Assembly (NCBI GenBank): GCA_028751875.1
Contig: CM054162.1
Coordinates: 143,532 to 207,531 of the forward strand
Direction: 5' to 3'
DNA from: Rapana venosa
Taxonomy: Eukaryota; Mollusca; Gastropoda; Neogastropoda; Muricidae
Length of the DNA stretch: 64,000 nt
The position numbers and the translations under genes are program-made. Positions 21,460 through 34,929 of this stretch are shown one piece after another. The notes beneath the pieces are model-generated. The model ran no database searches and was not told where the DNA came from. It was given only the letters and a program-made list of their open reading frames with translations. The number at the start of each line of letters is the position of its first letter. Position 1 is the stretch's first letter.

Positions 21460-23100
21460 GGGGGGGGGGGGGGGTTTGGGGTTTATTTTTTTTTTTTGTT
21501 TTTCTGGGGTTGTTTGTTTCCTTTTTCTTCTTTTTCTTTTTTTAAAGTTTTTCCCCCTTTTTCTTTTACTGTTTTAAAGTATGAGTATGGTTCATTATTT
21601 AAGTGACCTACAGGGGGGGAATGGATGTAAAAAACCCAAGGACTTATTATTACCCGAAAAAAAAAAAAATTTGTCTCTATTACTTTCAATGTTTAGATGT
21701 TCTTTTATGACTTTATTTTGGGTTCCCCCCCTCTTTATTGTGTGAGTTTATGGGTATTGCACTTTTTTTTTATTATCTGACATTCAATTTTTAGAGTTTA
21801 AATTAAAAAGTTTTTGGTGTTGTTGATCGTGGCTTGTGTATTTTTTAAATTTTAGATTTAACCCACACCACCCACAACAACCCACACAACACAAAACAAC
21901 AACACACACCACAAAACACACACCACCACCATCACCCTTCACTCACCACACCCCAAAAACACAAACCACCACACCACACACACACACACACACCACTCCT
22001 CACTCACTTTCTCTCCCCCAATGACTGTATTGTTTAGATTTTTTTTGTTTTGTTTCTTATTTTTATTGTGTTAATATATAGTATTGAGTTTTTATTTATG
22101 ACTAAATTTGAAAACGAGTATAAACAAAAAAGAGTGTTTATGGTGATCGGTACTGTTTTGGGTTTAAACTGGTATTACTTTGAAAACACACAAACCCCAC
22201 ACACACAACACCCCCCCACACACTCTGTCTCTTTCTCCTCTCTCTCCCAAAACTTCTCCCCTTCTCCTCTTCTCCCTTCTTCCCCTTTTCCTTTTTCCCC
22301 TCTCTCTCTCTTCTTTACCTTTATCGTTTTGCTTTTAAATTATGGTGTTCTGATAAGGATTATATTTTATATTTTCAGTCTTTTGGGCTTTTCCTCTGCA
22401 CTTAATCTTTAACGATGCCCTATTTCAAAATTTTATTTTTGTGTAACAAGTATATTTCCTTTGCAATGTGTAGATGTTTATTTTGTGACTTATTAAGTTT
22501 GGTTGTTTTTTCTTCTTGGTTTTTTTGTTGGTTTTGTTGTTTCTTTTTCTTTATTCTTCTTTTGTTTGGGTTTTGGGTTTTTTTTCTCTTTTGTTTTTTT
22601 GTTTTGGTTGTAGGTTGTTTTTGTTGTTTTTTTTGGGGGGGGGGGGGGGGGGTAAAGGGGGGGGGGGGGGGGGGGGGGGGGATGGGGGATGTTTTTGGGT
22701 TTTTCTTTTATTAGTTTGCTTTGGGGGGGGGGGAAGTTTTGGGGGGGGGGGTGCTTTGAAAAAGGGTTATTTCCCCCTGTTTTATGTGAGAGTATAAGTT
22801 TGGGTTATTATTAAGATGTTCCCTACGGCGGGGGTGGGGGTAAAAAAACACTGGGCTTATTCATTATCCCGAAATAAAAAATTTGTAAATTTTCTCTCTC
22901 TTCTCTCTTTTCTCTCTCTTCTCCTTTCTCTCTCTCTCTTTACCTTCCTTTAAGTTTTCCTATAGATTTTAATTGTCGTGTTTACAATTATTTCCCTTGA
23001 ATGCTTTATTTAGATTAATATTTTTTTTACTGCGTAAAAAGATGTATTGAGATTCAGTGAAAGTTTTTTTTTTATATCTTGTTTTGAGCGTACCAATTTT
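19741..23100. repeat. Tandem array of about 240-300-bp units containing (TC)n
   Basis: A recurring unit contains TTTATTGTG, GTATTGA, ATTATCATGACATAAA, a GGTGAT-type block, TGTTTTGAGAAATTAT, CCCTGAAAACACACAC, then TC repeats. Copies start near 19750, 20090, 20345, 20587, 21735 and 22055; the best-kept spacing is 238-258 bases. Poly-G/T-rich blocks at 21215-21545 and 22500-22745 resemble the reverse of 40.1-41.4 kb. Consensus quality looks poor, so unit boundaries are approximate. Confidence 0.6.
21600..21665 (+). mobile_element. Hairpin-ended repeat, 3' fragment
   Basis: Contains GGATGTAAAAAACCCAAGGA followed by TTATTATTACCCGAAA, the 3' end of the family at 44518-44690. A similar fragment is at 22835-22885. 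Confidence 0.5.
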
Positions 23101-23948
23101 TGCATAGTGTAACCATCAAACAAAAAGTCTTTTTGTTGATTGTTCAAGCCTGCAAGGAAAAAAATTCCAATTTACACAGGGTAATTTTCTCAGTGAATTT
23201 TTCCCCTTTGGGGTTTTAAAATGCCGCCTTTTCTTTTCCCCCAAGGGGGGAGGAGATAGGTCTTTGCTAAGATGTTCCCATTTAAAGGGAAAATCGCTAA
23301 AAATGAAAAATGGTAGCATCGCCCCGTTTTTTTTCTTTCATTGTGAATCTTTTTTTCCTGATTGAGACGACCATGATTTGGGTTGCATAGTGGGACTGGA
23401 CAAAATAATTAACAGAATAGTTTGTTTTTAAATTTTAAAAAATGCTTGCAAGTCCCTTTGTCTTGTGACATGCCATCCATTTAAGTTTTCGCTTTTTCAC
23501 GATCGTTAGAAGGTTCTCTGGGGGCCAATGGTTTGTTGGATTTGTTATGCCGCTTTCGTTCTTATTTTGGTTTTGTAGGAGATGCCAAGGAGTCTCCGAG
23601 GATTCATCTCCACCTGTACTCTTCTCTCCAAACTGCGTCAGGGTCCCTATTCACAGGCATACAGAAATATGAATATGACAAAAGGGGGCATTATCTGATC
23701 TTGGAGTAAGTGGATATTTTTTTCTCTCCGATGGTGTTTTTGTTTTTGGGGTGTTTTTGTTGTGAGTTTTTTTTTGGTTGTTGGTTGTAAGGCCCCAAAA
23801 AAAGCTTTGAATGTTTCGTTTGCATTCCCCTTTCTTTTAATCTTTGGTGATTGTCATCAGTAAAGAGGTTTTTTTGAACTTTGGGGTTTAATGTAGGTGG
23901 AAAAACGTGCACCTTTGTGGTTTTTTTGTTTTTTTAAATTTTAACTAT
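23101..23948. other. Unassigned DNA before the gap
   Basis: About 850 bases with no gene, no recognised repeat and no RNA signal. Confidence 0.4.
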
Positions 23949-24448
23949 NNNNNNNNNNNNNNNNNNNNNNNNNNNNNNNNNNNNNNNNNNNNNNNNNNNN
24001 NNNNNNNNNNNNNNNNNNNNNNNNNNNNNNNNNNNNNNNNNNNNNNNNNNNNNNNNNNNNNNNNNNNNNNNNNNNNNNNNNNNNNNNNNNNNNNNNNNNN
24101 NNNNNNNNNNNNNNNNNNNNNNNNNNNNNNNNNNNNNNNNNNNNNNNNNNNNNNNNNNNNNNNNNNNNNNNNNNNNNNNNNNNNNNNNNNNNNNNNNNNN
24201 NNNNNNNNNNNNNNNNNNNNNNNNNNNNNNNNNNNNNNNNNNNNNNNNNNNNNNNNNNNNNNNNNNNNNNNNNNNNNNNNNNNNNNNNNNNNNNNNNNNN
24301 NNNNNNNNNNNNNNNNNNNNNNNNNNNNNNNNNNNNNNNNNNNNNNNNNNNNNNNNNNNNNNNNNNNNNNNNNNNNNNNNNNNNNNNNNNNNNNNNNNNN
24401 NNNNNNNNNNNNNNNNNNNNNNNNNNNNNNNNNNNNNNNNNNNNNNNN
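23949..24448. other. Assembly gap of exactly 500 N
   Basis: The round length suggests a gap of unknown true size. Confidence 0.98.
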
Positions 24449-24689
24449 CAAACTACCAAACAAAAATAGGCAAAAGTTTTTTTTTTAAAACCCAAAGAAA
24501 ACGAAAAAAAAAACCCAAACCCTTTTATTTAAATTATGGGAAACTTTCTACTACCCCTAACCTTCCACTTACACTCCGGTACACTACACTACATTTGAGC
24601 ATTACACTCAGCACTGCCACACTACAACATACACTGCATACAGATGCCTTCATACACTACACTACTTTTCGTACACTACACTACAATCT

Positions 24690-24766
24690 TTACAAAGCGT
24701 TTTGATTTGTCTGTGGAGTACAGCGCTTAAAATTTTCCATTTAATTATCATTATTTTTATTATTAA
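24690..24766 (+). mobile_element. 3' end of the CR1/L2-like LINE family
   Basis: CAAAGCG followed by TTTGATTTGTCT, AGCGCT and a TTATT-rich tail matches the reverse complement of the 3' ends at 1420-1475 and 6390-6440. No coding part remains. Confidence 0.6.
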
Positions 24767-24960
24767 ACTACCCTGGCTTGGTGTTGTCCCTTTGGGGAAA
24801 AGAACTTTATCCTATTTTCTCACCCAACCCGGTGTAAAAGGGGGTACCAGCTCGCGGGGAAAAGTATTGGGCGCTACGTCTGTCCAGGGGTGGTGAAAAA
24901 CCCCATCAGTTCGTTTAAAGGGCTACAAAACCTGGATAAGGGCTTAGGGCCCCCTTCTGG
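24767..24960. other. Unassigned segment, possibly a SINE
   Basis: Well-composed sequence unlike its flanks (GGTACCAGCTCGCGGGGAAA, ACCTGGATAAGGGC) inserted in repeat unit copy 1 and absent from the other copies. It has the look of a dispersed repeat; family not recognised. Confidence 0.35.
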
Positions 24961-25009
24961 TCAAAAACATACTCCCTACGCACACTACACTACACTAATC
25001 AACACTGAG

Positions 25010-25175
25010 ATGAAACGTAAACGGCACACTTTAAAATCCGTTTGCTTTTCGTAGAGTAGGAAAGTGAGTGCCGGTGAACAGATGACAGAATTAGGAAAGC
25101 GCAATTTTAACATGGGAACGGGATGTAAAAAGACATAAGTCTTTTTCCCTTATTCTCGTATAAAAAATTTAAGAA
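25010..25175 (+). mobile_element. Dispersed hairpin-ended repeat, copy 3
   Basis: GCTTTTCGTAGAGTAGG, GTGCCGGTGAACAGATGACA and GGGATGTAAAAAGACATAAG, then CTTATTCTCGTATAAA and AATAAATAAATAA. It lies in the ACTAC tract of repeat unit copy 1, as does the copy at 44518 in unit copy 5. Confidence 0.75.
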
Positions 25176-26615
25176 TAAATAAATAAATAACTACACTCAC
25201 TACACTGCACTGCACTGCAACTGCACTGCACTCACTGCACTCACTCACTCCACTCCACTCCACTACACTACATTACACTGCACTGCACTGCATTACATAC
25301 ACTACACTAATACACTTCACTACATGCACTACACTCCATGCACTAATGCATTACAAATTTCTAGCAGTAGGCAAGATATGTGCGTTGCACAAAACAAATA
25401 AGACAACACGCACATTTAACACAATGAAACTTTACAACAACACACACAACCACAGCCGCACACACAACACAAAACACAACACGCATAACTACAAACACAC
25501 AACCACACACAAAACCCCACACACACACACACCACCACAAACACACACAACACACACTGAACAAACCAACCACACCAAAACCTTCCAATTCGTTAAAACC
25601 AATATTGTAGCAGAAGAGAAAAGTGAGTAAACACAAAAGTGCACGAAGGACAGTGGAAGTCGTTTCACTTGGCAAAAGGGTTCCCCCCAAATCCCTTTCA
25701 CATCCTGCTGCAGTGTCACTGGTATGTTACACACGCTCCCCACCAGCACACCACCCACAAATCCTGCATTTTCTCCGTATCTGCCCTTCTTACACACTGA
25801 GAACAACACTTTTGAACAATTTAGTCATGAAAATACTTGCAGCACAAACAAACACACACAAAACACACACACAACACACACACACAACACAAAACAACAA
25901 CACCACACACAACACACACAACACACCACACAAACCAAACGTACACACACATCTGTAAAAATTTACATAATGTGAATGTGCCCTGAATTAGAAAAAAAAC
26001 AAAAACAAAACTGAAATGAAATTTCGGCGCCATTCCCAGAATTCCAACGTAAAGGTTTGTGGTTCCTTTGGGTGTGGGGGCTTTGGTGTTGTGTGTGTGT
26101 GTGTGATGTGTGTTGTGTGTTGTGTGTTGTTGTGTTGTTTTTGTGTGTGTTGTGCTGTAAGTATGTCAACAAGTTTATTTCCAATGGTACATTGAATAGC
26201 AATGCATTTGCTTTTTTTCATCATGCCATTTTTTGTGTGTTGTGTGTGGGTGTGTGTGTGTTGTGTGTGTGTGTGTGTTTGTGAGTGGGTGATGTGGAAA
26301 GGGGGAGTAAGGTGTGTATTAGTGAGTGTGTGGTTTAAATAGATTTTTTATTCAAAAAAACTGACTATTTTACTCTTTAAAGTGAGAGCAATAATAAAAT
26401 GAATGAATCTTTGAATGAATTGTTATTTTTCAGGTAACAGAATAAGCGTGCGCATACTTTATTTTATCGGCCCTTGCCATGTTAGGGATATCACAAACAA
26501 GGGAAAGACCTCTACAATAACAGAGAGAGGAGAGAGGGGTAGAGAGTGGAGCGAGAGAGAGAGAGTGGAGAGAGGGAAGAAAAGAAGAGAGAGTAGAAGA
26601 GAGAGAGGGGAAGTT

Positions 26616-26664
<49 letters not shown>

Positions 26665-26720
26665 GTGAACATTGAAACAGAAGAAAAAGGGTTGGGATGG
26701 GTGCGGGACCTTGACAGAGA

Positions 26721-27255
26721 AAAACTACCAAACAAAATAGCTATTTGATATTTTTAAACCAAAGGGAAAAACGAAAAACAAAACAACACTTTATTCAAAC
26801 TAGGGGGAACTCTTACTCACTACACTACATACCTGCCTGCATTTGCACTACATGAAATGCACTGCATGCCTAACTACATAACATGCACTGCACTACACTG
26901 CACTGCACTACAACACTACTACAACACTAAAATGCTCTGCACTAAAATGACGGCACTGCACATGCACTCGATGCTAAAACTACACTACACTACATACACT
27001 AAAACTAATACACTACACTACACTACACTACTCCCATAAACTGCACAAAATATACACTATCTATGCTTTGGGCCCCAAGATAGTGCAGTTGCACAAAAAA
27101 ATAATAAAAACACAAACGCTTAACAAAAGGGAAAAACAACAAAACCCACACAACACAGCCAGCACCAACGGAGCACCACCACAACACACACAACAGACCA
27201 ACACAGCCAGCCACAACCAGTTAACGCACACACACCCCAACCCCAACACCATGTG
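26721..27255. repeat. Large repeat unit, copy 2, first part
   Basis: Starts with AACTACCAAACAAAATAG, then ACTAC/ACTGC repeats, GATAGTGCAGTTGCAC and CA repeats. It is interrupted near 27255 by a LINE; the unit resumes near 30110. Confidence 0.7.
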
Positions 27256-29950
27256 AAGAAAGTAAACTATAAAAGAACAGTAAAAAACATGGTTAAAAGA
27301 TCAATCAGAAGAAAACTTTATTCGTTTTGAAAGTGCTAAATGTCATTGGAAAAAAGTAATTAGCTAAAAGCGAAAAACAAGTAGGGGAAACAGAAATTCT
27401 GAAACAAATGAAGTATCAGAACCCAAAGGATTAAAATAAAGTTGGAAGAAAGTTGCTGAATGAAAATGGTTTCCCAAACTCCCATCATACCAAATCAAGT
27501 TTGAAAATAATAGATTTCCAAGCACGTTGAAAAGCAAAAAACATCTGTCAAATGTTTTAAAAAAAAATAGTTCATCTAAAGCTTCTGTCGGGCTTCAAAG
27601 TAAGACACCAGAAAAGCTAAACAAATCAGGAAAACATCTCTATAATGCTGATTATTTGAAGCAACCCTTTCATATGACGAATTTTAAAAACGTTAGTTTC
27701 GTTTTCATATAAAAGCAGAGTTGGTCCCGAAGGGTATCATCAAATGTTGACCCTAGGGCCTTTAAAATGAAAAGGCTACTTTTTTCATTTTCCAAAAAAT
27801 TGTTGGATAAATGGATCTTCTAATATCGAGCAGTCGATATTTTCCCAATCTTAAGAAAGGTAAAATGCGGTCCCCAGAAAGATAGTTATAGCCCAAATTG
27901 CCTTTACTTCCCAAATTTGGGTAAAGAAATAAAAAAAAATATACTAGCGTTGTTTCATTATTTTTGAAATAAATGTTTTATTCGAAAATCAGGCGCTTGA
28001 AAGGGAAGATGTACATTCTAAATCACTTAGTTAAATTACCCATTCAAATTAAAAACAATTTTTCCCAGAAAAAAGCCTTTTAGTACATTCTTTGCGTTAA
28101 ATAAGTTATGTTAGAGTAGTCATGAAATTGTTGCATAATTGAAGCCATGGTTATAATGGAATTTTATATAAAATCTACAATTTTTTAGTGATAGATCAAT
28201 TGTAACTAAACAGGGTCCATCTATAATCCTTTATCTATTGATTTAGGTATTCGCAGGATCGTGTTTGCCCCGATTTTGGGTTCTTATTCTTGTACAGCCA
28301 TTCCAGTTGTTTATCATCTGTACACAAGTTGTTCAGTATGCGATGATATTCGCTATATGGAAAAATACTTCAGTTCGGAAAAACACCAAAAAAGATTTAT
28401 TAATTATGTTAAAAATTATATCAAGACGAGCTTAATAAATTCTGTAATTTTATGAATGAGAAAACTAAAATTTAATCTGCAGAAAAAAAATTTCGGGTGT
28501 TTTTTATTAATGGTGAAAACACTCCAAAATTACACCCTGAAATTAAAAAGATTAAAGTGCTTAGAATTAACCCGATGTCAAAATTCTTGGTTTTAAATTT
28601 TAAAACTGAAAGCTGAGCTGGAAGTTGCCCCCATCACCAGTTAATATCTGGGCTAGAAAAAGACTAACTTTTTAAAAATTTAGTAGGTTCCGAAATAGAC
28701 CCAAGATACAAACACTGATACTTGGCTCAATCTTTAGTACGCTCAAATTAATCAAATTGGAAAAGAAGTTTATTTTTGCTGAAAGTTTATCTACTTAAAA
28801 ATTGCAAAGATTAACAGTAAAGCCATAAAAATACATTGTTTAGTCATGCTAACTTTAACAAATACTTATAAAAAAACACAGTTACTCTCTCTTTCTGATC
28901 ACGAAGATTGGCCGTATAAAATATGTGATTTCGAATTTAAACTGTTCCAGATTCAGTAAAAGGGAAATTCTTATGAATCAAGACACTGATTATCCCAAGA
29001 GCAAGCAATATTTCATTTCTGCTGCCAATTAAAAATTATACAGATTCATTAATGAAAGACATTGGTATTGACCTAACAACAATTCCAATTTTTTCAATGG
29101 TTTCCCTCAAATGCCTCCTTGGGAACATATATCAGCTAATTTTGACATGAACACACGATGTAAAAAGAATGAGGATCAAATTTACTCATCTTTGATGACA
29201 AAAGTCACATTGAAAGTAATTATTCTAATTATTTAAAGTGTATACTGATGGATTTTGTAATGGAATCAGGAAGAAATGGGCGCATTTGTGTTTCCCTTTT
29301 TAAAAGTACAAAAACCATTTCATTTAGGAAAACATTTTTTATTTTTACGTGTGAATTGTTTGAAATCCTTTTTGGGGCCTTAAATTTTTTGTCAATACTG
29401 CGCTTGTATTCGCCCGTTCTTTTTGGCGTTGACTCAAAAGCAGTTTGAGGCACAAAGCATGGCAGGGAACAAAAGGAAAAGTTTATTGTATTTGAGATTA
29501 AATTCTTGATACATGTATTGCAAGCAGGGATACAAAAATTTTTTTGCTGGGCCCCCTTTTTCCACTGGGGGATCTATTGGAATGATTTGGGTTTGATTCT
29601 TTAGCAAAACAGGTCCCTTGTTTTGCAAAATGAATTATTTGATTCCAATTTTCCCATTGTCCTCGATAAAATTTAAATGCAAAATTGATGAATTGTATGA
29701 TTCCAAATGAAAAAAACACTTAAAAACTTTTTCTTGCTCAACTAAATAGAATTTTAATATTAAATAAGACAAAATGCTGGAAACTAAATTTCAAAAATGT
29801 GAATGTTTGTGTTTAAAATTTTCCTTTAATCCATTTATTGTTTGATTGCCAACCCAAACTGACCTGTTCAAAAATGGGAATAGATTTCTAAAAATATTCA
29901 CTGTTCAAAAGTTTATATGATCTCAGAATTCAAACTTTGGTTGTGAGATT
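27256..29950 (+). mobile_element. Decayed LINE with RNase H domain (I-group-like)
   Basis: The plus strand shows, in several frames, a pre-RT region with GKHLYNADYLKQPFHMTNFK near 27640. RT remnants follow: IFPILKKVKCGPQKDSY near 27840, GIRRIVFAPILGS near 28250 and a YADD-like site near 28337 that has lost one base. KKFRVFFINGENTPKLHPEI-like residues lie near 28490. At 29230-29600 an RNase H domain is recognisable: a TDG-type start (degraded), FTCELFEIL near 29350 and FCWAPFFHWGIYWND near 29540, which corresponds to the usual CWxPSHxGIxGNExAD block. Stops and frameshifts are frequent. An RNase H domain after the RT points to the I/Nimb/Loa side of LINE diversity. Confidence 0.65.
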
Positions 29951-30109
29951 ATATATTTTCCCAGTAAGACCTTACTGTAGACAGTTTGTGAGAATTAATA
30001 TACATAATGAGAGAGGAGGGGAGTGAGGGGGAGAGAGAGAGAGGAGAGAGAGAGTAGAGAGAGAGAGAGAGAGAGGGGCGAGAAAGTTGGTTTAAATGCG
30101 GGTGTGTCC
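29951..30109. repeat. AG-rich repeat and short flank
   Basis: AG microsatellite at 30005-30080 between the LINE and the resumed repeat unit. Confidence 0.7.
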
Positions 30110-31255
30110 TTATCACCAAGTAGTGTATGGACATTAAAAACAAAACAACAAACACACACCACAGCCAACGTACACCATCATTTTAAACAATTACTAGATG
30201 CGAAGAGAAACGTGCGTAAACACAACAAGTGACACAGACAGGACAGTGGAAGTCAGTGTTCCCTTGGAAGGGGTTTGCATCCTTTCACATCCCTGGCATG
30301 TCACTAGTCATGTTCACTGCTGCCACAGCACACCACCACAAAGACTCCCTGCATTTTTTCTCGGTATCTGTCCTTTTACACACGGGGAACCACAGATTGA
30401 ACAATTTGTCGGGAAAATGCTTGCACATACACAGCGTACGCACACACACACTCACACAAAAACCACACACCGCGCGCGCGAACCACACAAACACACAACA
30501 CCACAACAACACAAAACCAAACACTACTGTACACAAACACTGCAGATTTTTCATAAATAAATGGTTTGAAGAGTAGAAAACAAAAAGAACACACAACTGA
30601 AATGTATTTTCTTGTGTTTTCTTGTCTCTCTTTTGCTGCCACAGAACTTCTAAACTAGAATGGGGTTGGGTTGTGTTAGTGACGTGTGTGTGTTAATGTG
30701 TGTGTGTGTGTGTGTTTGTGTTTGTGTGTGTGATTTTGTGTGTGTGTGTGGTGAGTGTGTCAAGTAAAGTCAATTGTTTATGTCTGGTGGTACATTGATA
30801 AGCAGTGATTTCTTTTTTTCATCACCCATCGTTTGTGTTTGTGTGTATTGTGTGTTGTGTGATGGGTGGGTGTTTGTGGGGTGGGTTTTGGAAGGGGTTG
30901 ATGAGGTGTGTATGTGATGTGTGTTGAGGGGTGTGTGGTTTAAATTGATTTTATTCAGAATGACTTTATACTTTACATTAAGTGAGGCTTTAATGATTGA
31001 ATATTCTTTGAATGAAATTTTATTTTTCAAAGGTAAAAGTATATGGTGGGAAAAACTTTTCTTTTTCATCGCCTTGCCTCGTTTAAGGGACTTCAACAAA
31101 CAAGGGAAAGACCCAACTAAATAAGGGAAAGAAAGAGAAGTAGAGAGAGAGAAAAACAGACAGAAGAGAGAGGGGAGAGAGAGAGGGAGAGGGGAGAGAG
31201 AAAAGAGAGAGAGGGAGGGAAAAGGAGAGAGAGAGAGAGAGGGGAGAGAGAGAGA
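30110..31255. repeat. Large repeat unit, copy 2, second part
   Basis: Resumes with GAAACGTGCGTAAACACAAC, GACAGGACAGTGGAAGTCAG, CA repeats, TG repeats, TTCAGAATGACTTTATAC and GGGACTTCAACAAACAAGGG, then AG repeats at 31130-31255, in the same order as copies 1 and 5. Confidence 0.75.
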
Positions 31256-34200
31256 GAATGAATGAATGAACGATTGAAGAATGAACGATTTTATTGACAA
31301 AAGCTACACATCAGCAAGGGGTAATTGAAAGTAACATTTTTAATGGAATGAAATTTAAAAGGACATGAGTAATAATCAAAACCCAGTAAATCCCAACCAA
31401 TTATTTTCAGTTATTACATATAGGATCGGTTTCATTCATAGTCTGTTACGTTTATCTAGAGCCTGGGGTTATATATTTGCTAAAGATTTAAGCTCGGACA
31501 TATTATTTGAAGATAACACCTTTTGTACAAGATTTGGTGGACCTGTTGGTTGGGGTTTGTCAAAAAAGCAATTTTTTGGCGAATTTTCTGATAAGTTCTA
31601 CAAGCAAACAAAAAATGAAATTGTCTTCTTCTTCTTCTCCACAAACTGGACAGAGTTGTTGTCTGTCTCTGCTGTAATATACCATCGTTTGCAGTTCAAA
31701 AGACCACACAATCTTAGCCTAAATTTTAGTAAATTACTTCGAAGCCTTTTTTTAGTTATACGAATCAGATACTGTTCTGGACCAAACGCATCTTTAAGGA
31801 GCTATACCAAGTGTATTTTTTCAACTAGACATTAACTGTTCATGCCAGTTTTGATGAAACATGAAATAAGTCTATTTTCAATTTCCTTTAACAAACTGTT
31901 CTTCATAACCCACCCCCTGGCATAGCCAAAAAATACCAAATCCATTTAGTCAAAAGATCTTTTACTTAGTCGCCCAGTTTACTTTACCATTTTATGTTGT
32001 ATGAGCAGATTCGTATGCTGTCTGTTTATTCTTAACATAGGAAGCCTGATAAGTTTAAAACCAGTATTTAATGCATTTAGTTATGGTTCTTATATAAAAG
32101 GGGTACCTACCAGTTTCTCATACATAAGTTTATTTGATGCATGTAATGGAAACACATAAAAATTTTTTCATGGCAAAGGTGTGTACTTTTTCAATTTGTG
32201 TGGTATCTTCTAGACCTCATATTTTGCTGCATACGTCCAGGGCAGGTTTATTTGTGTGTCAAACATTTCCAAAAAAATGTACTATCAGCAGAAGCTAATC
32301 TTTCATTGATTTTATTTAAATTTTCATAACTCCATTTTTAGCTTTTTGACACATCATATAAAATAGAGCCCATTACACAAAATTTGTTGAAAATGTTACC
32401 CCAAGGTACTTATAGTTTTTTTTACTTTAAGTTTTTGGTCCCCATAAGTCCATTTTTCTCTCATTTCCCAAGTGGGCCTCCCATCCTAAATTTCCTAACC
32501 ATTTTTTTTCTCTAAATTTATGTGAGGCCCAGACGATTGCTTCTGATTTTAAAAGTGTTCAGTTGATTTTGCAGTCCTGTAGGTGTGTAGACAAAAGAAT
32601 GAAATATCTGCGAAAAGTAACAGGAATAATTCAATGCTCTGGGATCATTTTTATTCCATGTTTTCCCGGAGTCGCTACTTCTGTAGCCAGTTCGTTTATG
32701 AAAATTGAAAACATTAAGGGACTCAACAAAAAAACCTTGTTTAACGCCTCTGGGACAGTCAAGTAATCTGTGTAAGAACATCTGTTGCGTACACAAGCCA
32801 TTACAGATGAATATATACCCGTTATAGCCCTATACAGTTTCCATAATTCCTGTTTTTTGAAGTATAACCCATAGTATATTCTATCTACCGAATCGAATGC
32901 TTTTCTGAAATCTATGAATTTCAACCAACAGTTTTAGCAAAGCTTCTGTAAATGTTTCTGTACAAGCCATAGAGAGTAAAAAAAATGATCAACTGTGTTA
33001 TATCCCTTTCTAAAGCTGCTTGCTCTTCTCTTTATTTTTTCATTTGTTTCAAACCCAGTCTGAAAGTCTTCTATTTAATATGGATGTGTATACTTTACTC
33101 ATTATGCTTGTCAGAGAAACTCCTCGATAGTTGTCTGGGATACTAGTTGCTCCCTTCTTATGTATTGGACACTTATAGATTTAGACCACTCCCTTTTGGG
33201 AAAAAAACCCTCATCAAAAAGCTTATTGAACAACTGCACAAATAGTCAATTATGTGTCATCCACTTTTTAAGCATCTCTCCTATAATTCTGTCTGGACCA
33301 GACTTTTCCCCTTTCAATCTCTTTATGGCTGCGATTACTTCTTGTTTAGAAAATAGGTTCTTCAAGGATGGGTCATGCACAACATTGTCGATTCTGACAG
33401 TTTTTATCTTCCACTGTTTCCTGGTTGTATGTATTCTCAAAGTCTTTAAATAATCTAAGGAAATGGTATCCATTGGTCATTTTGAAATTGAGTTACAGAT
33501 TTTTCGTTACAATTAACGAACGAATAGTCTTCCAAAAGGACTTGGGTTCTCACATTTTCTTTAAGTTTTGTCAGGGTTATTCTGGGCGAAGTCATACTTT
33601 TTTGGGTTTAGCATCTTTTTGTATCCTTTTGGATTGTACAAATGTCTCTTTCACTTCGAGTCTATTTGTCCTTCTAAATTCTTCAGAAGCCTTTTAACTT
33701 GACGTTTCTTTTTGTGGCATTCATAATCAAACCGTCATTGTTTTTTTTCATTTGCCCCCCAAAAGTTTTTTACCAAACCCTTTTTGCTGCTCCAAGCAGT
33801 GCCTTTTTCGTTTCATCAAAATGGTTTATCAATATTTTCGTCTAAAACATGACATCTTTTTGAACTATCTCCTTAAATTCTAATGAGGCTAATTCATTCT
33901 TTACAACTGGGCAAACTCATCTGACCATACCACACGATCCTCTTTCATGTCATTTAGGACTTCAGTTTCAGAACTTCTGCCTTTTATTTATCCAAGTGCA
34001 ATTCCACAGGTAGGTGCCCAAGAATCTAAACGATCCATGAAATTGCATTAAAACTGTTCATTTGAGAACACATTTTGAGACATACAAAATAGTCAATTAC
34101 ACTAGAGCCATTTGAACTTATAAAAGTGAAATCCCATTTTTGTCCCCCCCACAAACCCCATTCAGAAAATGCAATCGAGCATAGACACAGATCAAGCAAT

Positions 34201-34929
34201 GAACGACCAAAATTGTTAACTGTTGTGTCCTTTGAACACCTGTCAAACATTCCCTTTACTTCCAAATCATTGTCGTCATCATCTCACCATCATGGGAGTA
34301 GACTGGCATGCTCTTAATTTGCCTGTGGAAAGCTGTTCGAGCATTCAGATCTCCAAAGATCATAAAGTACACTTCTTCGTTTTCTACCTGATTGGCAATA
34401 CTGTCCTCTAATATCTCAATGCCATTTTGGCCACCAAATAATCTATAACGGGCCATTCTCTGGCCAACATAACATGCTATGAACAGGACATTTTTGTCTG
34501 TGCTAAAAAATGACATCAATTATTACAGCAAATTTTGTTTGCACGTTTACCTCTACAGGTTTCATATATTTTTTTGTACAATTTACGTTTAATGAGCAAA
34601 ATCACCCCTCCCGACCCTTTTTCCTTGGACGGACAATTTCCTTGCTGGTGATACATTATGACATGCTCTGGGGGAAAAACCCAGTTAAATCAAAGGAATT
34701 GTCAATAATGTTTCTGTCAAGCATGCCATATCAAAGGAAGAAAAAATATTGCATAAAGGAACCATCATGAATCTACCAGCAAGGCCTTCCACATTAAACG
34801 TAAGAACTGTACACTAGATGAATGGCCTGCTGTCCTATGTTTATTGAATTTGCGCTCTGATCGACGTGGCTGAGGGCTTCTCTGATTCCTTTGAGAGGCA
34901 GGGCCTCTCCCCGGAGCCCTGCTGTCCCT

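Larger units (their letters stand above)
24449..26720. repeat. Large repeat unit, copy 1
   Basis: Order of landmarks: AACTACCAAACAAAAATAGG, TATGGGAAAC, ACTAC/ACTGC repeats, GCAAGATATG with a GTTGCACAAAACAA-type block, CA repeats, then the non-repetitive core around 25640-25830 (GACAGTGGAAGTC and ACACTGAGAACAACAC). TG repeats follow, then ATTCAAAAAAACTGACTATT, GCCCTTGCCATGTTAGGGAT, AG repeats and ACATTGAAACAG. The same order recurs in copies 2 to 6. Length about 2.28 kb. No coding frame survives across copies. Confidence 0.75.

Noticed and set aside
23907..24495. Frames spanning the N gap at 23.9 kb
   Set aside because: Made mostly of unknown bases.
31365..31835. 156-codon plus-strand frame
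   Set aside because: Antisense to the 3' part of the minus-strand LINE; no domain on this strand.
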